DNA from: Pseudomonas lini
GTDB taxonomy: Bacteria > Pseudomonadota > Gammaproteobacteria > Pseudomonadales > Pseudomonadaceae
DNA length: 64,000 nucleotides
Reading direction: 5' to 3'
NCBI RefSeq assembly: GCF_001042905.1
Contig: NZ_JYLB01000007.1
Coordinates: forward strand, 248,001 to 312,000
Shown piece by piece: positions 25,562 to 36,979 of the stretch. Below the pieces are notes generated by a model. The model saw only the letters and a program-made list of their open reading frames with translations, was not told the origin of the DNA and made no database searches. The position numbers and the translations under genes are program-made. The first letter of the stretch is position 1. Each line of letters opens with the position of its first letter.

Positions 25562-28515
25562 CACTCGGCATCCAGGTGCAAAGGCGTGATAACCCGGCCA
25601 TCGCTTTCTGCTTCGCCGAGGCTGGCGTCGATGAAGTACACGCGGTCATCGGCCAACTGACCCTTGTCCACCAGATAATCCTTGATGCTGCTGGCTCGTT
25701 CTTGCCCGAGTTGACGCAACAGCACCTCGCTGGAGCTCCAGAACGCGATCACGCCTTCACGCATTTTTTTACTGCGCTCTTCCTTGCCCAAGTCCTTCCA
25801 TTCGGCAGGCGGCTGAGTCTTGAGGCGTGTGCGGTAGATCCCTTCAAGCAGCGGGCCTTTCTCGTTGTCCGGCACTTTCAGCAACGACGCCTGAGCCGGC
25901 ACTTTGTCACCGCGGCGCTGGAGCATTTTGTAGTAGTTGTATTGGTATTCCCGCTCCAGACGTTGCTCGGCAATCAGCGGGCCATCGCTGGTCTTGGCGG
26001 CGGTGCCTTCGATTTCCAGGCGCAGGGCCGGACGTTCCTTGAGCGCCTGGGACAATTTGACCAGCGCTGTTTCAGCGTCTTTGCTCAGGTCGCTTGAACC
26101 CGGTGCAAATGCCACGGTGCCCAAGTCTTCCGAACCACCGCCGCTCACCAGCCCGCCAATCATTTTGAATGGCGCTGCGGCTGCTTTCACGATCAGGTTG
26201 CGCAGGGTCTGCCAGATAATAGGCATGACACTGAACTGTGGATTGTTCAGGTCGCCGCTCACCGGCAGCTCGATGGAAATCTTGCCGTCGACATCCTTGA
26301 GCAAGGCAATCGCCAATTTCAGCGGCAGGCTCACCGCGTCCGGGCTGTCGACCTTTTCACCCAGTTGCAACTGCTCGACCACCACTTTGTTTTCGGCCAG
26401 GAGCTGACCGTTGGTGATCTTGTAATGCAGGTCGAGATTGAGTCGGCCCTTGCGGATACGGTAACCGGCGAACTTGCCGGAGTAGGGCGTCAAGGTGGTC
26501 AGTTCGACCCGTTTGAAACTGGTGGCGATGTCCAGGCTGGCCATCGGGTCGAACGGGTTGACCGAACCCTTGATGGTCACCGGCGCATAGCGGTCGACCT
26601 TGCCTTTGACGTCGACACTGGCCGGTTTTGCCTGGCGGCTGTCGATGGTGCCGATCTTCCCGTTGAGCTGTTGAACAGCAGTGGCGAAGTTCGGGGTCAG
26701 GCTGAAGTCGGCGAAGTTTGCCGAACCATCATTGATGGCTATGCCGCCAATGTGGATGCCCAGCGGTTTTTCTTTTCCGGCTGCCGGTTTGGCCGCGGCG
26801 GCTGTGGTGCCGGAATCGGCCGGTTGCGGGATCAGCAGGTCATCAATGTTGGTGGTGCGATCATCGTTGATCATGAAGCGCGCATAGGGTTGGAACAGGT
26901 TGACCTTGTCGATCGACAGACTATCGCCATGCTGATAGTTCAGGCCTTCGAGCACCAACTGTTGCCACTTGAGGAAGTCGCGGGTCTTCAGGGTGTCGAG
27001 GGTATGCAGTTGATCGACCTGGGCTTTACCTGTGACGCTGAACGCCAACGGTTCGGTGCTTTTCAGGTCGACCGCCAGATCACTACCCAACATGCCGCTG
27101 CGCAGTTCGAGACGAATGAACGGGTTGATGTAGGACTGGGCGACGCGCAGATCGATGTCCTTGGTCTGCACGTTCAGTTTGGCGCTGATCGGGGCCAGAT
27201 TGACCACGCCATCTGCTGTTATCTTGCCTTGCTTGCCCACGCCGGTGTCGAGCTTGAGGTTGAAAGGTGAGCCATTGAGGCTGTCGAAATTTTGCAGGTC
27301 CAGGTTCAGCGGGCCCAGCTCCAGCGCCACCTCCGGTTGGGCCTTGCGGTCGGCCAGGTGCACCTGATAATCACGTAGCTGCACGTCTTTGAGCAGAACC
27401 TGCCAAGGCTTGCTCGGCGCGGTCGGTTCAGGCTTCGGCGAATCGGCTACTGCCGGCGCGCTGGCTGGCTCGGCATTGGCTTTGTTGGCCGCTTTGGACG
27501 GCTGGCTGGCGAACAGTTTTTGCCAATCGAGTTGCCCATCGGCTTCGAGGGCGGCCCAGGTTTCCAGTTTCTGGCTGCGGATCTTGCCGACCACCACTTG
27601 CTGTTTTGCCAGGTCCACGGTGGTTTCGCTGATGTCCAGCCGCTCGAGCTTCGCCAGCGGTCGACCGTCCGCAGTCTTGATGGCGAATGGCGCGACGCTG
27701 ACGGCAACGTTGCTCAGCAGCAGTTCGGTTTCCTTGGCCAGGTTGAGCTTGTAGTCGGTGCTGAGGCTGACCACGCCATCTTCGAGTGCGAGCGGCACAG
27801 CATCGCGCACATAGGGCCAAAAGGATTTCATCTTGCCGTCGGTGATTTTCAGCTTACCTTCGGAGGCGATCGGGATCAGGCTGAAGTTACCGGTCCAGTC
27901 GATCTGTCCACCTGCCGGGCCGATGGCCACCAACGTCATGTCGGCGCTGTCTTCGGGCAAGGTGCTGAGGTTTTTCAGTTCGAAATCGAGTTTGTCGTAG
28001 AGGAATTCGATGGGTTCGCTGGGGCGTGCATCCTCGAAATGGACGGAGCCGCTGACCAGTTTGATCCGCTCCACGCGCAGCGGGAATGGCTTGGCTTCCG
28101 GATCGACCGGGGTCGGTTCGCTGGCGGGGATTTTGAACAGGCCGAGCAGGTTGAGTTTGCCGTCCTTGCTGAAGAGGATTTCGGTCTTGGGTTTGTCCAG
28201 TTCGATATCGGACAGGTGCAGCGCCTTGGTCCAGAGGCTGTCGATCTGCAAGTTGGCGTATAGACGTTCGAAGCCCACTTGCTCCTTGCCCGGCTCGCCG
28301 ATGACCAGACCCCAGAGGGTGACTTCGAGGCTGAACGGGTTGAGTTCGATCCGTGAAATCGTCGCGGGCGTCGTGGCGTAGTTGGCCAATTGTTGGTTGG
28401 CGATTCGCAACGCGATGCCCGGCAAAATCAGAAACCCCAACAGGCTATAAAGAGCCAGGGCAGTCAACAAGGCGCCGATAGCGCGAATCAATCCTTTGGG
28501 CATGTGCGGCTTCAT
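25561..28515 (-). CDS. Large AsmA-like DUF748 envelope protein
   Basis: About 984 aa. An N-terminal membrane anchor (LIRAIGALLTALALYSLLGFLILPG, split here as about residues 9-30) precedes a long periplasmic beta-rich region with DUF748 repeats and an Ala/Pro-rich linker near the middle. A C-terminal OmpA-like segment follows: VAFAPGSSDLSKDAETALVK, then LRLEIEGTA. AsmA/YhdP-type proteins are thought to form bridges moving phospholipids to the outer membrane; for DUF748 itself this is inference. The ATG at 28515 is chosen; ATGs at 28548 and 28503 are alternatives, none with a strong ribosome-binding site. Operon with DUF2845. Confidence 0.85.
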   Translation of the reverse strand: MKPHMPKGLIRAIGALLTALALYSLLGFLILPGIALRIANQQLANYATTPATISRIELNPFSLEVTLWGLVIGEPGKEQVGFERLYANLQIDSLWTKALHLSDIELDKPKTEILFSKDGKLNLLGLFKIPASEPTPVDPEAKPFPLRVERIKLVSGSVHFEDARPSEPIEFLYDKLDFELKNLSTLPEDSADMTLVAIGPAGGQIDWTGNFSLIPIASEGKLKITDGKMKSFWPYVRDAVPLALEDGVVSLSTDYKLNLAKETELLLSNVAVSVAPFAIKTADGRPLAKLERLDISETTVDLAKQQVVVGKIRSQKLETWAALEADGQLDWQKLFASQPSKAANKANAEPASAPAVADSPKPEPTAPSKPWQVLLKDVQLRDYQVHLADRKAQPEVALELGPLNLDLQNFDSLNGSPFNLKLDTGVGKQGKITADGVVNLAPISAKLNVQTKDIDLRVAQSYINPFIRLELRSGMLGSDLAVDLKSTEPLAFSVTGKAQVDQLHTLDTLKTRDFLKWQQLVLEGLNYQHGDSLSIDKVNLFQPYARFMINDDRTTNIDDLLIPQPADSGTTAAAAKPAAGKEKPLGIHIGGIAINDGSANFADFSLTPNFATAVQQLNGKIGTIDSRQAKPASVDVKGKVDRYAPVTIKGSVNPFDPMASLDIATSFKRVELTTLTPYSGKFAGYRIRKGRLNLDLHYKITNGQLLAENKVVVEQLQLGEKVDSPDAVSLPLKLAIALLKDVDGKISIELPVSGDLNNPQFSVMPIIWQTLRNLIVKAAAAPFKMIGGLVSGGGSEDLGTVAFAPGSSDLSKDAETALVKLSQALKERPALRLEIEGTAAKTSDGPLIAEQRLEREYQYNYYKMLQRRGDKVPAQASLLKVPDNEKGPLLEGIYRTRLKTQPPAEWKDLGKEERSKKMREGVIAFWSSSEVLLRQLGQERASSIKDYLVDKGQLADDRVYFIDASLGEAESDGRVITPLHLDAE

Positions 28516-28609
28516 CTGTCGGAATCGGAGTGCCTTGGAGTATGGCATGCGTTTGCGGTTCCGAAGCAACCACGCTTTATAGGATTTATCTGATTATCGG
28601 TGCGGATTT

Positions 28610-29626
28610 TCAGAGCTGCAGGATCAGCGTTTTCAACGGCGGCTGCTGGTCCATCGACGGGAAATCGCTGCCCGGTGTCAGCGCTGTCCACTCACGCACT
28701 GGGCGCCCGGCCTTCTCTGCGCAGCGCAGAACCTGTTCGCGCCAATCGTCCATGCTGACCTTCGCCAGGTTGTTGCAACAGATCAGCACGCCATCGTCGG
28801 CGGTGGTCAGCAGTGCCGGTTTGAGCAGGCTTTGGTAGTCACGCAACAGGTCGACCGTGCCGAAAGCGCTTTTGGCCCAGGCCGGTGGATCGAGTAGCAC
28901 CAGATCGTACTGACGCGGGTCCAGACGTTGATAGCTCGGCAGCTTCTGGCCGCGACGCTGGCTGATTGGCAGGCCGGCCAATTGACGAATCGCCGGAAAG
29001 TAATCGGACTGGATGAATTCCATCGTCGGCAATTGCGGGTTGAGCAGACCGTTCTCGCGGCCGACCGCCAAGTTGCCTTCGGCAAAGTCCAGGTTACACA
29101 CCTCGCTCGCACCACCCGCCGCAGCGCTGAGGCCAACGCCACAGGTGTAGGCAAACAGGTTCAGCACACTTTTGTTTTTGCTGTGCGCCTTGACCCAGCC
29201 GCGAGCGTTGCGCAGGTCGAGAAACAGCAACGGGTCCTGGCCAGCGTGGCGCCCGCGAACCCGGTAGTTCAGTCCCCATTCGTGGCCGATCAAATCTTGC
29301 AGGGCGGCTTCGTCGGCGCGGTAGACGGTGTCTTCGCGGTCGATGCGCGAGTTGCCACGGGAACGGTCGTTGTAGACCAGCAGGGTGTCGAGGCCCAGCT
29401 GTTGATTGACGGTCTCGTGCAGTTGCAGCAGGGCGTCACGCTCCAGTGCCTGATGAAAACTCTGCACCAACAGTTGCGGGCCATAGCGGTCGATGGTCAA
29501 GCCGCCGGCGCCTTCCTGGCTGCCGTGGAACAGGCGATAGCAATCGGTGCCTTGCTGATGCAGCTCGGCGAGCAGGTCCTGGCGACGATCGAGGGCGGCG
29601 CACAGCGCCTGATTCAAGGAAGACAT
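28610..29626 (-). CDS. SAM-dependent rRNA methyltransferase-like protein (RlmI/RlmK type)
   Basis: 338 aa. The SAM-binding motif I is VLNLFAYTCGVGLSAAAGGA (about 174-193) and motif IV is YDLVLLDPPAWAKSAFG, with the NPPY-like DPPA loop of RNA m5C/m2G enzymes. The N-terminal part (residues 30-110, GGLTIDRYGPQLLVQ) resembles the RlmI/RlmK linker, but no full PUA domain is evident. It probably methylates a base in 23S rRNA; the site cannot be told from sequence. Leftward, separate from DUF748 by about 95 bp. Confidence 0.78.
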   Translation of the reverse strand: MSSLNQALCAALDRRQDLLAELHQQGTDCYRLFHGSQEGAGGLTIDRYGPQLLVQSFHQALERDALLQLHETVNQQLGLDTLLVYNDRSRGNSRIDREDTVYRADEAALQDLIGHEWGLNYRVRGRHAGQDPLLFLDLRNARGWVKAHSKNKSVLNLFAYTCGVGLSAAAGGASEVCNLDFAEGNLAVGRENGLLNPQLPTMEFIQSDYFPAIRQLAGLPISQRRGQKLPSYQRLDPRQYDLVLLDPPAWAKSAFGTVDLLRDYQSLLKPALLTTADDGVLICCNNLAKVSMDDWREQVLRCAEKAGRPVREWTALTPGSDFPSMDQQPPLKTLILQL

Positions 29627-29702
29627 GCTGGGCGCCTTGCAGGAGGGAATTGGGGGCGCGGGAGTTTAACAGCTTGGGCGATGAAGAACCTGAACCTGAA
29701 CC

Positions 29703-29793
29703 TGTAGGAGCGAGGCTTGCCCGCGAAGAACGATGACGCGGTTTATCTGTTGTACCGAGTTATCGTTCTTCGCGGGCAAGCCTCGCTCCCACA
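29703..29793. repeat. REPIN with GCGAGGCTTGCCCGCGAAG arms
   Basis: TGTAGGAGCGAGGCTTGCCC... at 29703-29734 is repeated inverted at 29762-29793. A variant of the REP family at 6340. Just before it, AACCTG is repeated three times (29687-29704). It sits between the methyltransferase and acs. Confidence 0.92.
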
Positions 29794-29834
29794 GGGATGT
29801 GATTAGCGTTCGACGGCCAGTACACAACAAGGGC

Positions 29835-31772
<1,938 letters not shown>

Positions 31773-31780
31773 GACGGTTC

Positions 31781-31797
31781 CTTATTCTTGTTTTGCG
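31781..31797 (-). promoter_or_regulatory. A-rich Hfq/Crc motif at the acs start
   Basis: Read leftward, AAAACAAGAATAAGG lies 9-24 nt before the acs ATG, overlapping the ribosome-binding site. This is the position where Hfq/Crc acts on repressed mRNAs. Confidence 0.55.
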
Positions 31798-31822
31798 ACA
31801 AGAGGGGAGCTGCGCGACCCTC

Positions 31823-31906
31823 GTAGGAGCTGCCGAAGGCTGCGATCTTTTGATCTTGTTTTTTACAATCAAGATCAAAAGATCGCAGCCTTCGGCAGCT
31901 CCTACA
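31823..31906. repeat. Inverted repeat, GATCGCAGCCTTCGGCAGC family
   Basis: GTAGGAGCTGCCGAAGGC... and its inverse flank a short A/T spacer, arms about 36 bp. Same family as 25178-25261. The rest of 31773-32001 has no gene. Confidence 0.92.
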
Positions 31907-31970
31907 GTGATAGCGCACGCCACCGATTTTGCGGTAAACCCGGTGCCGTGGAACTGTCGTTGCTACAAGT

Positions 31971-31998
31971 GAAGGGGCGGGTAGACCGCCCCTTCAGC
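31971..31998 (-). terminator. Hairpin after pgi, possible terminator
   Basis: GAAGGGGCGG and CCGCCCCTTC pair across a 4-7 nt loop directly after the pgi stop. A T run is lacking, so termination is not certain. Confidence 0.5.
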
Positions 31999-32001
31999 CT
32001 A

Positions 32002-33666
32002 TCACCCGCGGTGACGACCGCGGAAGTAGTTGATCAAGCCTTGGGTGGAGGCATCGTCGGCCGGGGTTTCTTCGCTGCCGACCAGGCGGTTGTAGACGCC
32101 TTTGCCCAGCTCCTTGCCCAGCTCTACACCCCACTGGTCGAAGGCGTTGATGCCCCAGACCACGCTTTGCACGAAGACTTTGTGTTCGTACAGCGCCACC
32201 AGTGCGCCAAGACGACGCGGGCTGATGCGTTCGACCACCAACGTGTTACTCGGACGGTTGCCCGGGATCACCTTGTGTGCCGCCAGCTTCTGCACTTCGT
32301 CCTCGCTCATGCCCTTGTCACGCAGCTCGGCTTCGGCCTCGGCGCGGGTCTTGCCCAGCATCAGCGCCTGGCTTTGCGACAGGCAGTTGGCGTACAGCCA
32401 CTGGTGGTGGTCGGACACCGGGTTGAAGCTGACGATCGGCACGATAAAGTCAGCCGGAATCAGCTGGGTGCCTTGGTGCAGCAACTGGTGGTAAGCGTGC
32501 TGACCGTTGCAGCCAACGCCGCCCCAGATCACCGGGCCGGTATCGGTGGACACTGGCGTGCCGTCCTGGCGCACGCTCTTGCCGTTGGATTCCATATCCA
32601 GCTGTTGCAAGTGTTTGGTGATGTTGCGCAGGTAGTGGTCGTACGGCAGGATCGCGTGGCTTTGCGCGCCCCAGAAGTTGCCGTACCAGACACCGAGCAA
32701 CGCCAGCAGCACCGGCATGTTCTGTTCGAATGGCGCGCTCTGGAAGTGCTGGTCCATGGTGTAGGCACCGGACAGCAGTTCCTTGAAGTTCGACATGCCG
32801 ATGGCCAGTGCAATCGGCAGACCGATAGCCGACCACAGCGAGTAACGCCCGCCAACCCAGTCCCACATCGGGAAGATGTTTTCTTCGCGAATACCGAACG
32901 CTACCGCCGCCGCATTGTTGCTGGAAACGGCGATGAAGTGACGGTACAGCTCGGCTTCCGAACCACCCTGAGCCAGGTACCAGGCGCGTGCGGCCTGGGC
33001 GTTTTTCAGGGTTTCGAGGGTGTTGAAGGATTTCGACGAGACGATGAACAGCGTGGTCTCGGCGCGCAGCTTCATGGTCAGTTCGTGGAATTCACTGCCG
33101 TCGATGTTCGCCAGGTAATGGCAGCGCACGCCTTTCTGGGCGTAGGACAGCAGCGCTTCGGACACCAGCTCAGGGCCGAGGAACGAGCCACCGATGCCGA
33201 TGTTCACCACGTCAGTGATCGGCTTCTCGGTGTAACCGCGCCACAACCCATCGTGGATGCGACCTACGAGGTCGGTGATCTGGTTCAGCACCTTGTGCAC
33301 ATCGGGCATCACGTTGACGCCGTTGACCGACAGCTTGTCGCCCACCGGGCGGCGCAGTGCGGTGTGCAGCGCGGGACGGCCTTCGGAAGAGTTGACGATT
33401 TCGCCATCGAACAGCGCTTTGATCGCGCCCTTGAGATCGACTTCGTTGGCCAGGCCCACCAGCAGGTTGCGGGTCTCGGCGTTGATCAGGTTTTTCGAGT
33501 AGTCGAGAAACAGGCCGCAACTGCTGAGGGTGAATTGAGTAAAACGCTGCGGATCGGCATTAAAGGCTTCGCGCATGCTGAAATCCTGCATGGCTTGGCG
33601 GTGGTCATTCAACGCTTGCCAGGCGGGCAGAGCGGTAACGTCGTGAGGAGTGCGGTAATACGCCAT
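32002..33666 (-). CDS. pgi: Glucose-6-phosphate isomerase
   Basis: 554 aa, usual length. It interconverts glucose-6-phosphate and fructose-6-phosphate. In Pseudomonas, which lacks 6-phosphofructokinase, it mainly serves the cyclic Entner-Doudoroff and gluconeogenic flow. Signatures are VNIGIGGSFLGPEL (about residues 152-165), GRYSLWSAIGLPIALA and the C-terminal Lys block GINAFDQWGVELGKELG. Own transcription unit, between acs and panD. Confidence 0.97.
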   Translation of the reverse strand: MAYYRTPHDVTALPAWQALNDHRQAMQDFSMREAFNADPQRFTQFTLSSCGLFLDYSKNLINAETRNLLVGLANEVDLKGAIKALFDGEIVNSSEGRPALHTALRRPVGDKLSVNGVNVMPDVHKVLNQITDLVGRIHDGLWRGYTEKPITDVVNIGIGGSFLGPELVSEALLSYAQKGVRCHYLANIDGSEFHELTMKLRAETTLFIVSSKSFNTLETLKNAQAARAWYLAQGGSEAELYRHFIAVSSNNAAAVAFGIREENIFPMWDWVGGRYSLWSAIGLPIALAIGMSNFKELLSGAYTMDQHFQSAPFEQNMPVLLALLGVWYGNFWGAQSHAILPYDHYLRNITKHLQQLDMESNGKSVRQDGTPVSTDTGPVIWGGVGCNGQHAYHQLLHQGTQLIPADFIVPIVSFNPVSDHHQWLYANCLSQSQALMLGKTRAEAEAELRDKGMSEDEVQKLAAHKVIPGNRPSNTLVVERISPRRLGALVALYEHKVFVQSVVWGINAFDQWGVELGKELGKGVYNRLVGSEETPADDASTQGLINYFRGRHRG

Positions 33667-33821
33667 CGCTGCGGTTTTCCTTTTACTTGAACGGCCTTTT
33701 GAACACTAAAATCCCGGAGCGCTGCGGGTGGGCGTCCGGTCAACTGCGTCGACACGATTTCATGGCGCAGGGCGAATACAGTAAACCTCGCGCTGCAATC
33801 TGTCTTGACTTTGTCTGACCT

Positions 33822-33856
33822 GCTCCCGGTACTTTTTTAACATTTAAACCGGGAGC
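33822..33856. repeat. Inverted repeat downstream of panD
   Basis: GCTCCCGGT and ACCGGGAGC (9 bp each) are separated by 17 bp of A/T-rich sequence. It lies about 40 bp past the panD stop, where a terminator would be expected, but neither side has a T run outside the stem. Rest of 33667-33895 shows nothing else. Confidence 0.55.
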
Positions 33857-33895
33857 GGTCCGACAAACGGAAGGCTGACAGGGGACGCGGCTCGA

Positions 33896-34276
33896 TCAGG
33901 CGACCTGAACCGGAATGGCATTACTGGTGTGGCTCAGCTCGTTACCCGGCGCCATGTAGAGCATGCGCGGCTTGAAGTTGAGCAGTTCGGCTTCGCTGTA
34001 GTGGGCGTAAGCACAGATGATCACGCGGTCGCCGACCTTGGCCTTGTGCGCCGCGGCACCGTTGACCGAAATCATGCGCGAACCTTCTTCGCCACGAATC
34101 GCGTAGGTGGTGAAGCGTTCGCCGTTGTCGATGTTGTAGATCTGGATCTGTTCGTACTCACGGATGCCGGACAGGTCCAGCCATTCGCCGTCGATGGCGC
34201 AAGAGCCTTCGTAATCGAGTACAGCGTGGGTGACTTCGGCGCGATGCAGCTTGGCCTTGAGCATGATGGCGTGCAT
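33896..34276 (-). CDS. panD: Aspartate 1-decarboxylase (pyruvoyl enzyme)
   Basis: 126 aa from the ATG at 34276; the longer frame covers a REPIN and is not real. It makes beta-alanine from aspartate for pantothenate. DYEGSCAIDG holds the Gly24-Ser25 self-cleavage site that yields the pyruvoyl group. Other conserved parts are HRAEVTHAVLDYEGS and NGAAAHKAKVGDRVII. It is separated from panC by about 195 bp containing a REPIN, so it may have its own promoter. Confidence 0.97.
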   Translation of the reverse strand: MHAIMLKAKLHRAEVTHAVLDYEGSCAIDGEWLDLSGIREYEQIQIYNIDNGERFTTYAIRGEEGSRMISVNGAAAHKAKVGDRVIICAYAHYSEAELLNFKPRMLYMAPGNELSHTSNAIPVQVA

Positions 34277-34366
34277 GAGTGTTTCCCCAGGTCGGAATCG
34301 AACGGCGGGCAGTTTGCCCGAAGGCTTTGTGGGCGGCAATACAGTCTGGACACGACGTAGATACAA

Positions 34367-34456
34367 TGTGGGAGCGGGCTTGCTCGCGAAGAGGCCATCA
34401 CATTCAACATCATCGTTGACTGTCATACCGCTTTCGCGAGCAAGCCCGCTCCCACA
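34367..34456. repeat. REPIN, same family as 6340-6429
   Basis: TGTGGGAGCGGGCTTGCTCG and its inverse flank about 42 bp, between panC and panD. Confidence 0.93.
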
Positions 34457-34471
34457 TTGGTTTTGCGGTGC

Positions 34472-35332
34472 TCAGGCTGGCGCGTCGAGATTCAGATGCA
34501 GGTTGTCGATCAACCGCGTCGTGCCCAGGAACGCCGCCACTAGAATCACCAGATCCCGATCTTCCGCCGTCGCCGGACGCAAGGTCAGTGCATGGCGAAT
34601 TTCCAGATAGTCCGCACGCAGGCCGGCGGCTTCAAGCTGTTTGATCTGTTCGTTGATCAACGTCGGGTAATCGCGCTCACCCTGTTTAATTGCATCGGCA
34701 ATATGGGTCAGGGTGCGATAGACCACTGGCGCGACGGCACGTTGTTCTTCGCTGAGGAAACCATTGCGCGACGACAGCGCCAAGCCATCGGCGGCACGTA
34801 CGGTAGGCTCACCGATGATCTGGATCGGCATGTTCAGGTCATGCACCAGGGCGCGAATCACCGCCAGTTGCTGGAAGTCTTTCTGGCCGAAAATCGCCAG
34901 GTCCGGCTGGACCATGTTGAACAGCTTGCTGACTACGGTCGCAACCCCTTCGAAATGCCCCGGACGGCTGGCGCCGCAGAGGCCTTCAGACAGTTGCGGA
35001 ACGCTGACGCGGGTCTGGCCGGCCATGCCGTCGGGGTACATTTCTTCGACGGTTGGTGCGAACAGCAGATGGCAGCCGGCCTGGAGCAGTTTCTCCTGAT
35101 CGGCGGCCAGGGTCCGCGGGTACTTGTCGAGGTCTTCACCGGCGCCGAACTGCAGCGGGTTGACGAAAATGCTCGCGACCACGAAATCCACCCGTTGGGT
35201 GGCTTTGGTAATCAGCGCGATATGCCCGCTGTGCAGGTTGCCCATGGTCGGCACGAAGCCGATGCGCTTGCCTTCGCTACGGGCACGGGCCACGGCTGCC
35301 CGCAGTTCGCGTACGGTTTTTACGGTGTTCAT
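34472..35332 (-). CDS. panC: Pantothenate synthetase
   Basis: 286 aa. It joins pantoate and beta-alanine with ATP through pantoyl-AMP. The HIGH-like motif GNLHSGHIALI is at about residues 31-41. IFGQKDFQQLAVIR and DGLALSSRN are the conserved nucleotide/pantoate-binding blocks. Its ATG overlaps the panB stop by 4 bp, so panB and panC are coupled. The REPIN follows. Confidence 0.97.
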   Translation of the reverse strand: MNTVKTVRELRAAVARARSEGKRIGFVPTMGNLHSGHIALITKATQRVDFVVASIFVNPLQFGAGEDLDKYPRTLAADQEKLLQAGCHLLFAPTVEEMYPDGMAGQTRVSVPQLSEGLCGASRPGHFEGVATVVSKLFNMVQPDLAIFGQKDFQQLAVIRALVHDLNMPIQIIGEPTVRAADGLALSSRNGFLSEEQRAVAPVVYRTLTHIADAIKQGERDYPTLINEQIKQLEAAGLRADYLEIRHALTLRPATAEDRDLVILVAAFLGTTRLIDNLHLNLDAPA

Positions 35333-36129
35333 GCAGAAAATCCGTGTTCGATGCCAGGGAAAGTCGCCGCTTTGACTTCAGTGACGTAAGCGCTCAAGGC
35401 AGCTTGAATGCTGGTTTGGCCAGTCATGAAGTTCTTCACGAATTTTGGTACGCGGCCGGTAATAGACAGGCCAAGCATGTCGTGCAGGACCAGCACCTGG
35501 CCGTCGGTGCCGCTGCCGGCGCCGATGCCGATCACCGGGATACCCACCGCCTGGGTGATTTCTTCGGCCAGTTCGCTGGGCACGCATTCGAGCAGCAGCA
35601 TGGCCGCACCGGCCTGTTCCAGGGCAATCGCGTCGGCACGCATCTGCCGCGCCTGGTTCTCGTTGCGGCCCTGGACTTTATAGCCGCCGAGGATGTTGAC
35701 CGATTGCGGTGTCAGCCCCATGTGCGCGCACACCGGGATGCCACGTTCGGCCAGCAGACGGATCGAGTCCGCGAGCCACAATGCCCCTTCAACCTTGACC
35801 ATGTGCGCACCGGCCTGCATCAACAGGGCGCTGTTGGTCATGGTTTGTTCAATGGTGGCGTAGGCCATGAAGGGCAGGTCGGCGAGGATCAGGGCATCGG
35901 CGTTGCCGCGTTTGACGGCCGCCACGTGGTAGGCCATTTCAGCGGTGGTCACCGGCAGGGTGCTGTCGTGACCTTGCAAGACCATGCCGAGGGAGTCGCC
36001 CACCAGCAGCACTTCAACCCCGGCCTCATTGCAGGCATGGGCGAAGGTCGCGTCATAGCAGGTCAGCATGGTGATCTTTTCACCTTTCTGCTTGAGGCTC
36101 TGGAGCGTGGTCAGGGTGATGGCTGGCAT
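35329..36129 (-). CDS. panB: 3-methyl-2-oxobutanoate hydroxymethyltransferase
   Basis: 266 aa from the ATG at 36129. It adds the hydroxymethyl group from methylene-THF to ketoisovalerate, making ketopantoate. Its substrate derives from the ilv pathway that is also in this window. Signatures are VGDSLGMVLQGHDSTLPVT (about 43-61, Mg2+ Asp), AHMVKVEG and the C-terminal IPVIGIGAGSGTDGQVLV. First of the panB-panC pair. An ORF extension of 58 residues upstream has no support. Confidence 0.97.
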   Translation of the reverse strand: MPAITLTTLQSLKQKGEKITMLTCYDATFAHACNEAGVEVLLVGDSLGMVLQGHDSTLPVTTAEMAYHVAAVKRGNADALILADLPFMAYATIEQTMTNSALLMQAGAHMVKVEGALWLADSIRLLAERGIPVCAHMGLTPQSVNILGGYKVQGRNENQARQMRADAIALEQAGAAMLLLECVPSELAEEITQAVGIPVIGIGAGSGTDGQVLVLHDMLGLSITGRVPKFVKNFMTGQTSIQAALSAYVTEVKAATFPGIEHGFSA

Positions 36130-36310
36130 GAAAAAAATCCTCATTACAGGCGCTATGGAAACTACTGCGAGTAACGCGCGTGATTCGTCATTTATACAGG
36201 CGCACCTTCTTTCGTGGTGCTTGTAAGGCCTGGATTGCGCCCTTTGGCGCCGCGTTGGCGGCAGCGGGACGCCTATAGTCGTGAGGAGAACCCGGGAAGT
36301 CAATTGTGTG

Positions 36311-36350
36311 TGTTACCGCATTGTTACGTGTGGGGTGTTACCGGCGTTAC
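36311..36350. repeat. Cluster of four GTTAC direct repeats
   Basis: TGTTAC occurs at 36311, 36322 and 36336, and CGTTAC at 36345, all in one orientation, 10-14 bp apart. The cluster lies upstream of panB (about 180-220 bp). TGTTAC is also the half-site at the crcZ enhancer. Significance unknown. Confidence 0.4.
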
Positions 36351-36391
36351 TGATGCGATTCAGCAGGTTTTGTGAGCGCGACACAAGTCAA

Positions 36392-36480
36392 TGTGGGAGC
36401 GGGCTTGCTCGCGAAGGCGGTGTATCAGTCACATCAATGTTGAATGTGCTACCGCTTTCGCGAGCAAGCCCGCTCCCACA
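36392..36480. repeat. REPIN, same family as 6340-6429
   Basis: TGTGGGAGCGGGCTTGCTCG and its inverse flank about 41 bp. The element fills the space between folK and panB and stops 10 bp from the folK stop. Confidence 0.93.
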
Positions 36481-36490
36481 GGGTTTTTTG

Positions 36491-36976
36491 TCAATTCGGG
36501 GAGAGGCGTTCCAACCCGACGAACGGGCAGGCAGTGAGTAATTCTGTGAGGGTGCGGCCATCGGCCAGGCGCAGATCAGCCGGTGCCAGTTCGGCTAGCG
36601 GATAGAGCACAAAGGCCCGTTCCTGCAGGTGGTAGTGGGGGACTTTGAGGCGCGGTTCATCGATCAGGCGATCGCCGAACAGCACGATGTCCAGATCCAG
36701 CGTGCGCGGGCCCCAGCGTTCAAGGCGCTCGCGGCCTTGGCCATTCTCGATGGCTTGCAGCGCATCCAGCAGGTCCAGTGGCGCGAGGTTGCTGTCGAGC
36801 GCGGCGACCGCGTTGGTGTAACGCGGTTGGCCGGGCAGCAGCGAGTCGCTTTGATAAAACCCGGAAACCCCGACCAGTTCGGTCTGCGGCAATTGCGCCA
36901 GCGCTTCGACAGCGCTGCGCAACTGTTCGGCGGGGTCAGCCAGATTGCTGCCCATGCCGATGTAGATGCGTTCCAT
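36491..36976 (-). CDS. folK: 7,8-dihydro-6-hydroxymethylpterin pyrophosphokinase
   Basis: 161 aa, usual length. It transfers pyrophosphate from ATP to the pterin before dihydropteroate synthesis in the folate pathway. The start YIGMGSNLADPAEQL and the signature RWGPRTLDLDIVLFG (about 88-102, Mg2+-binding Asp pair) are clear. It begins 3 bp after the pcnB stop, so the two form an operon, as in other gammaproteobacteria. Confidence 0.97.
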   Translation of the reverse strand: MERIYIGMGSNLADPAEQLRSAVEALAQLPQTELVGVSGFYQSDSLLPGQPRYTNAVAALDSNLAPLDLLDALQAIENGQGRERLERWGPRTLDLDIVLFGDRLIDEPRLKVPHYHLQERAFVLYPLAELAPADLRLADGRTLTELLTACPFVGLERLSPN

Positions 36977-36979
36977 GGC

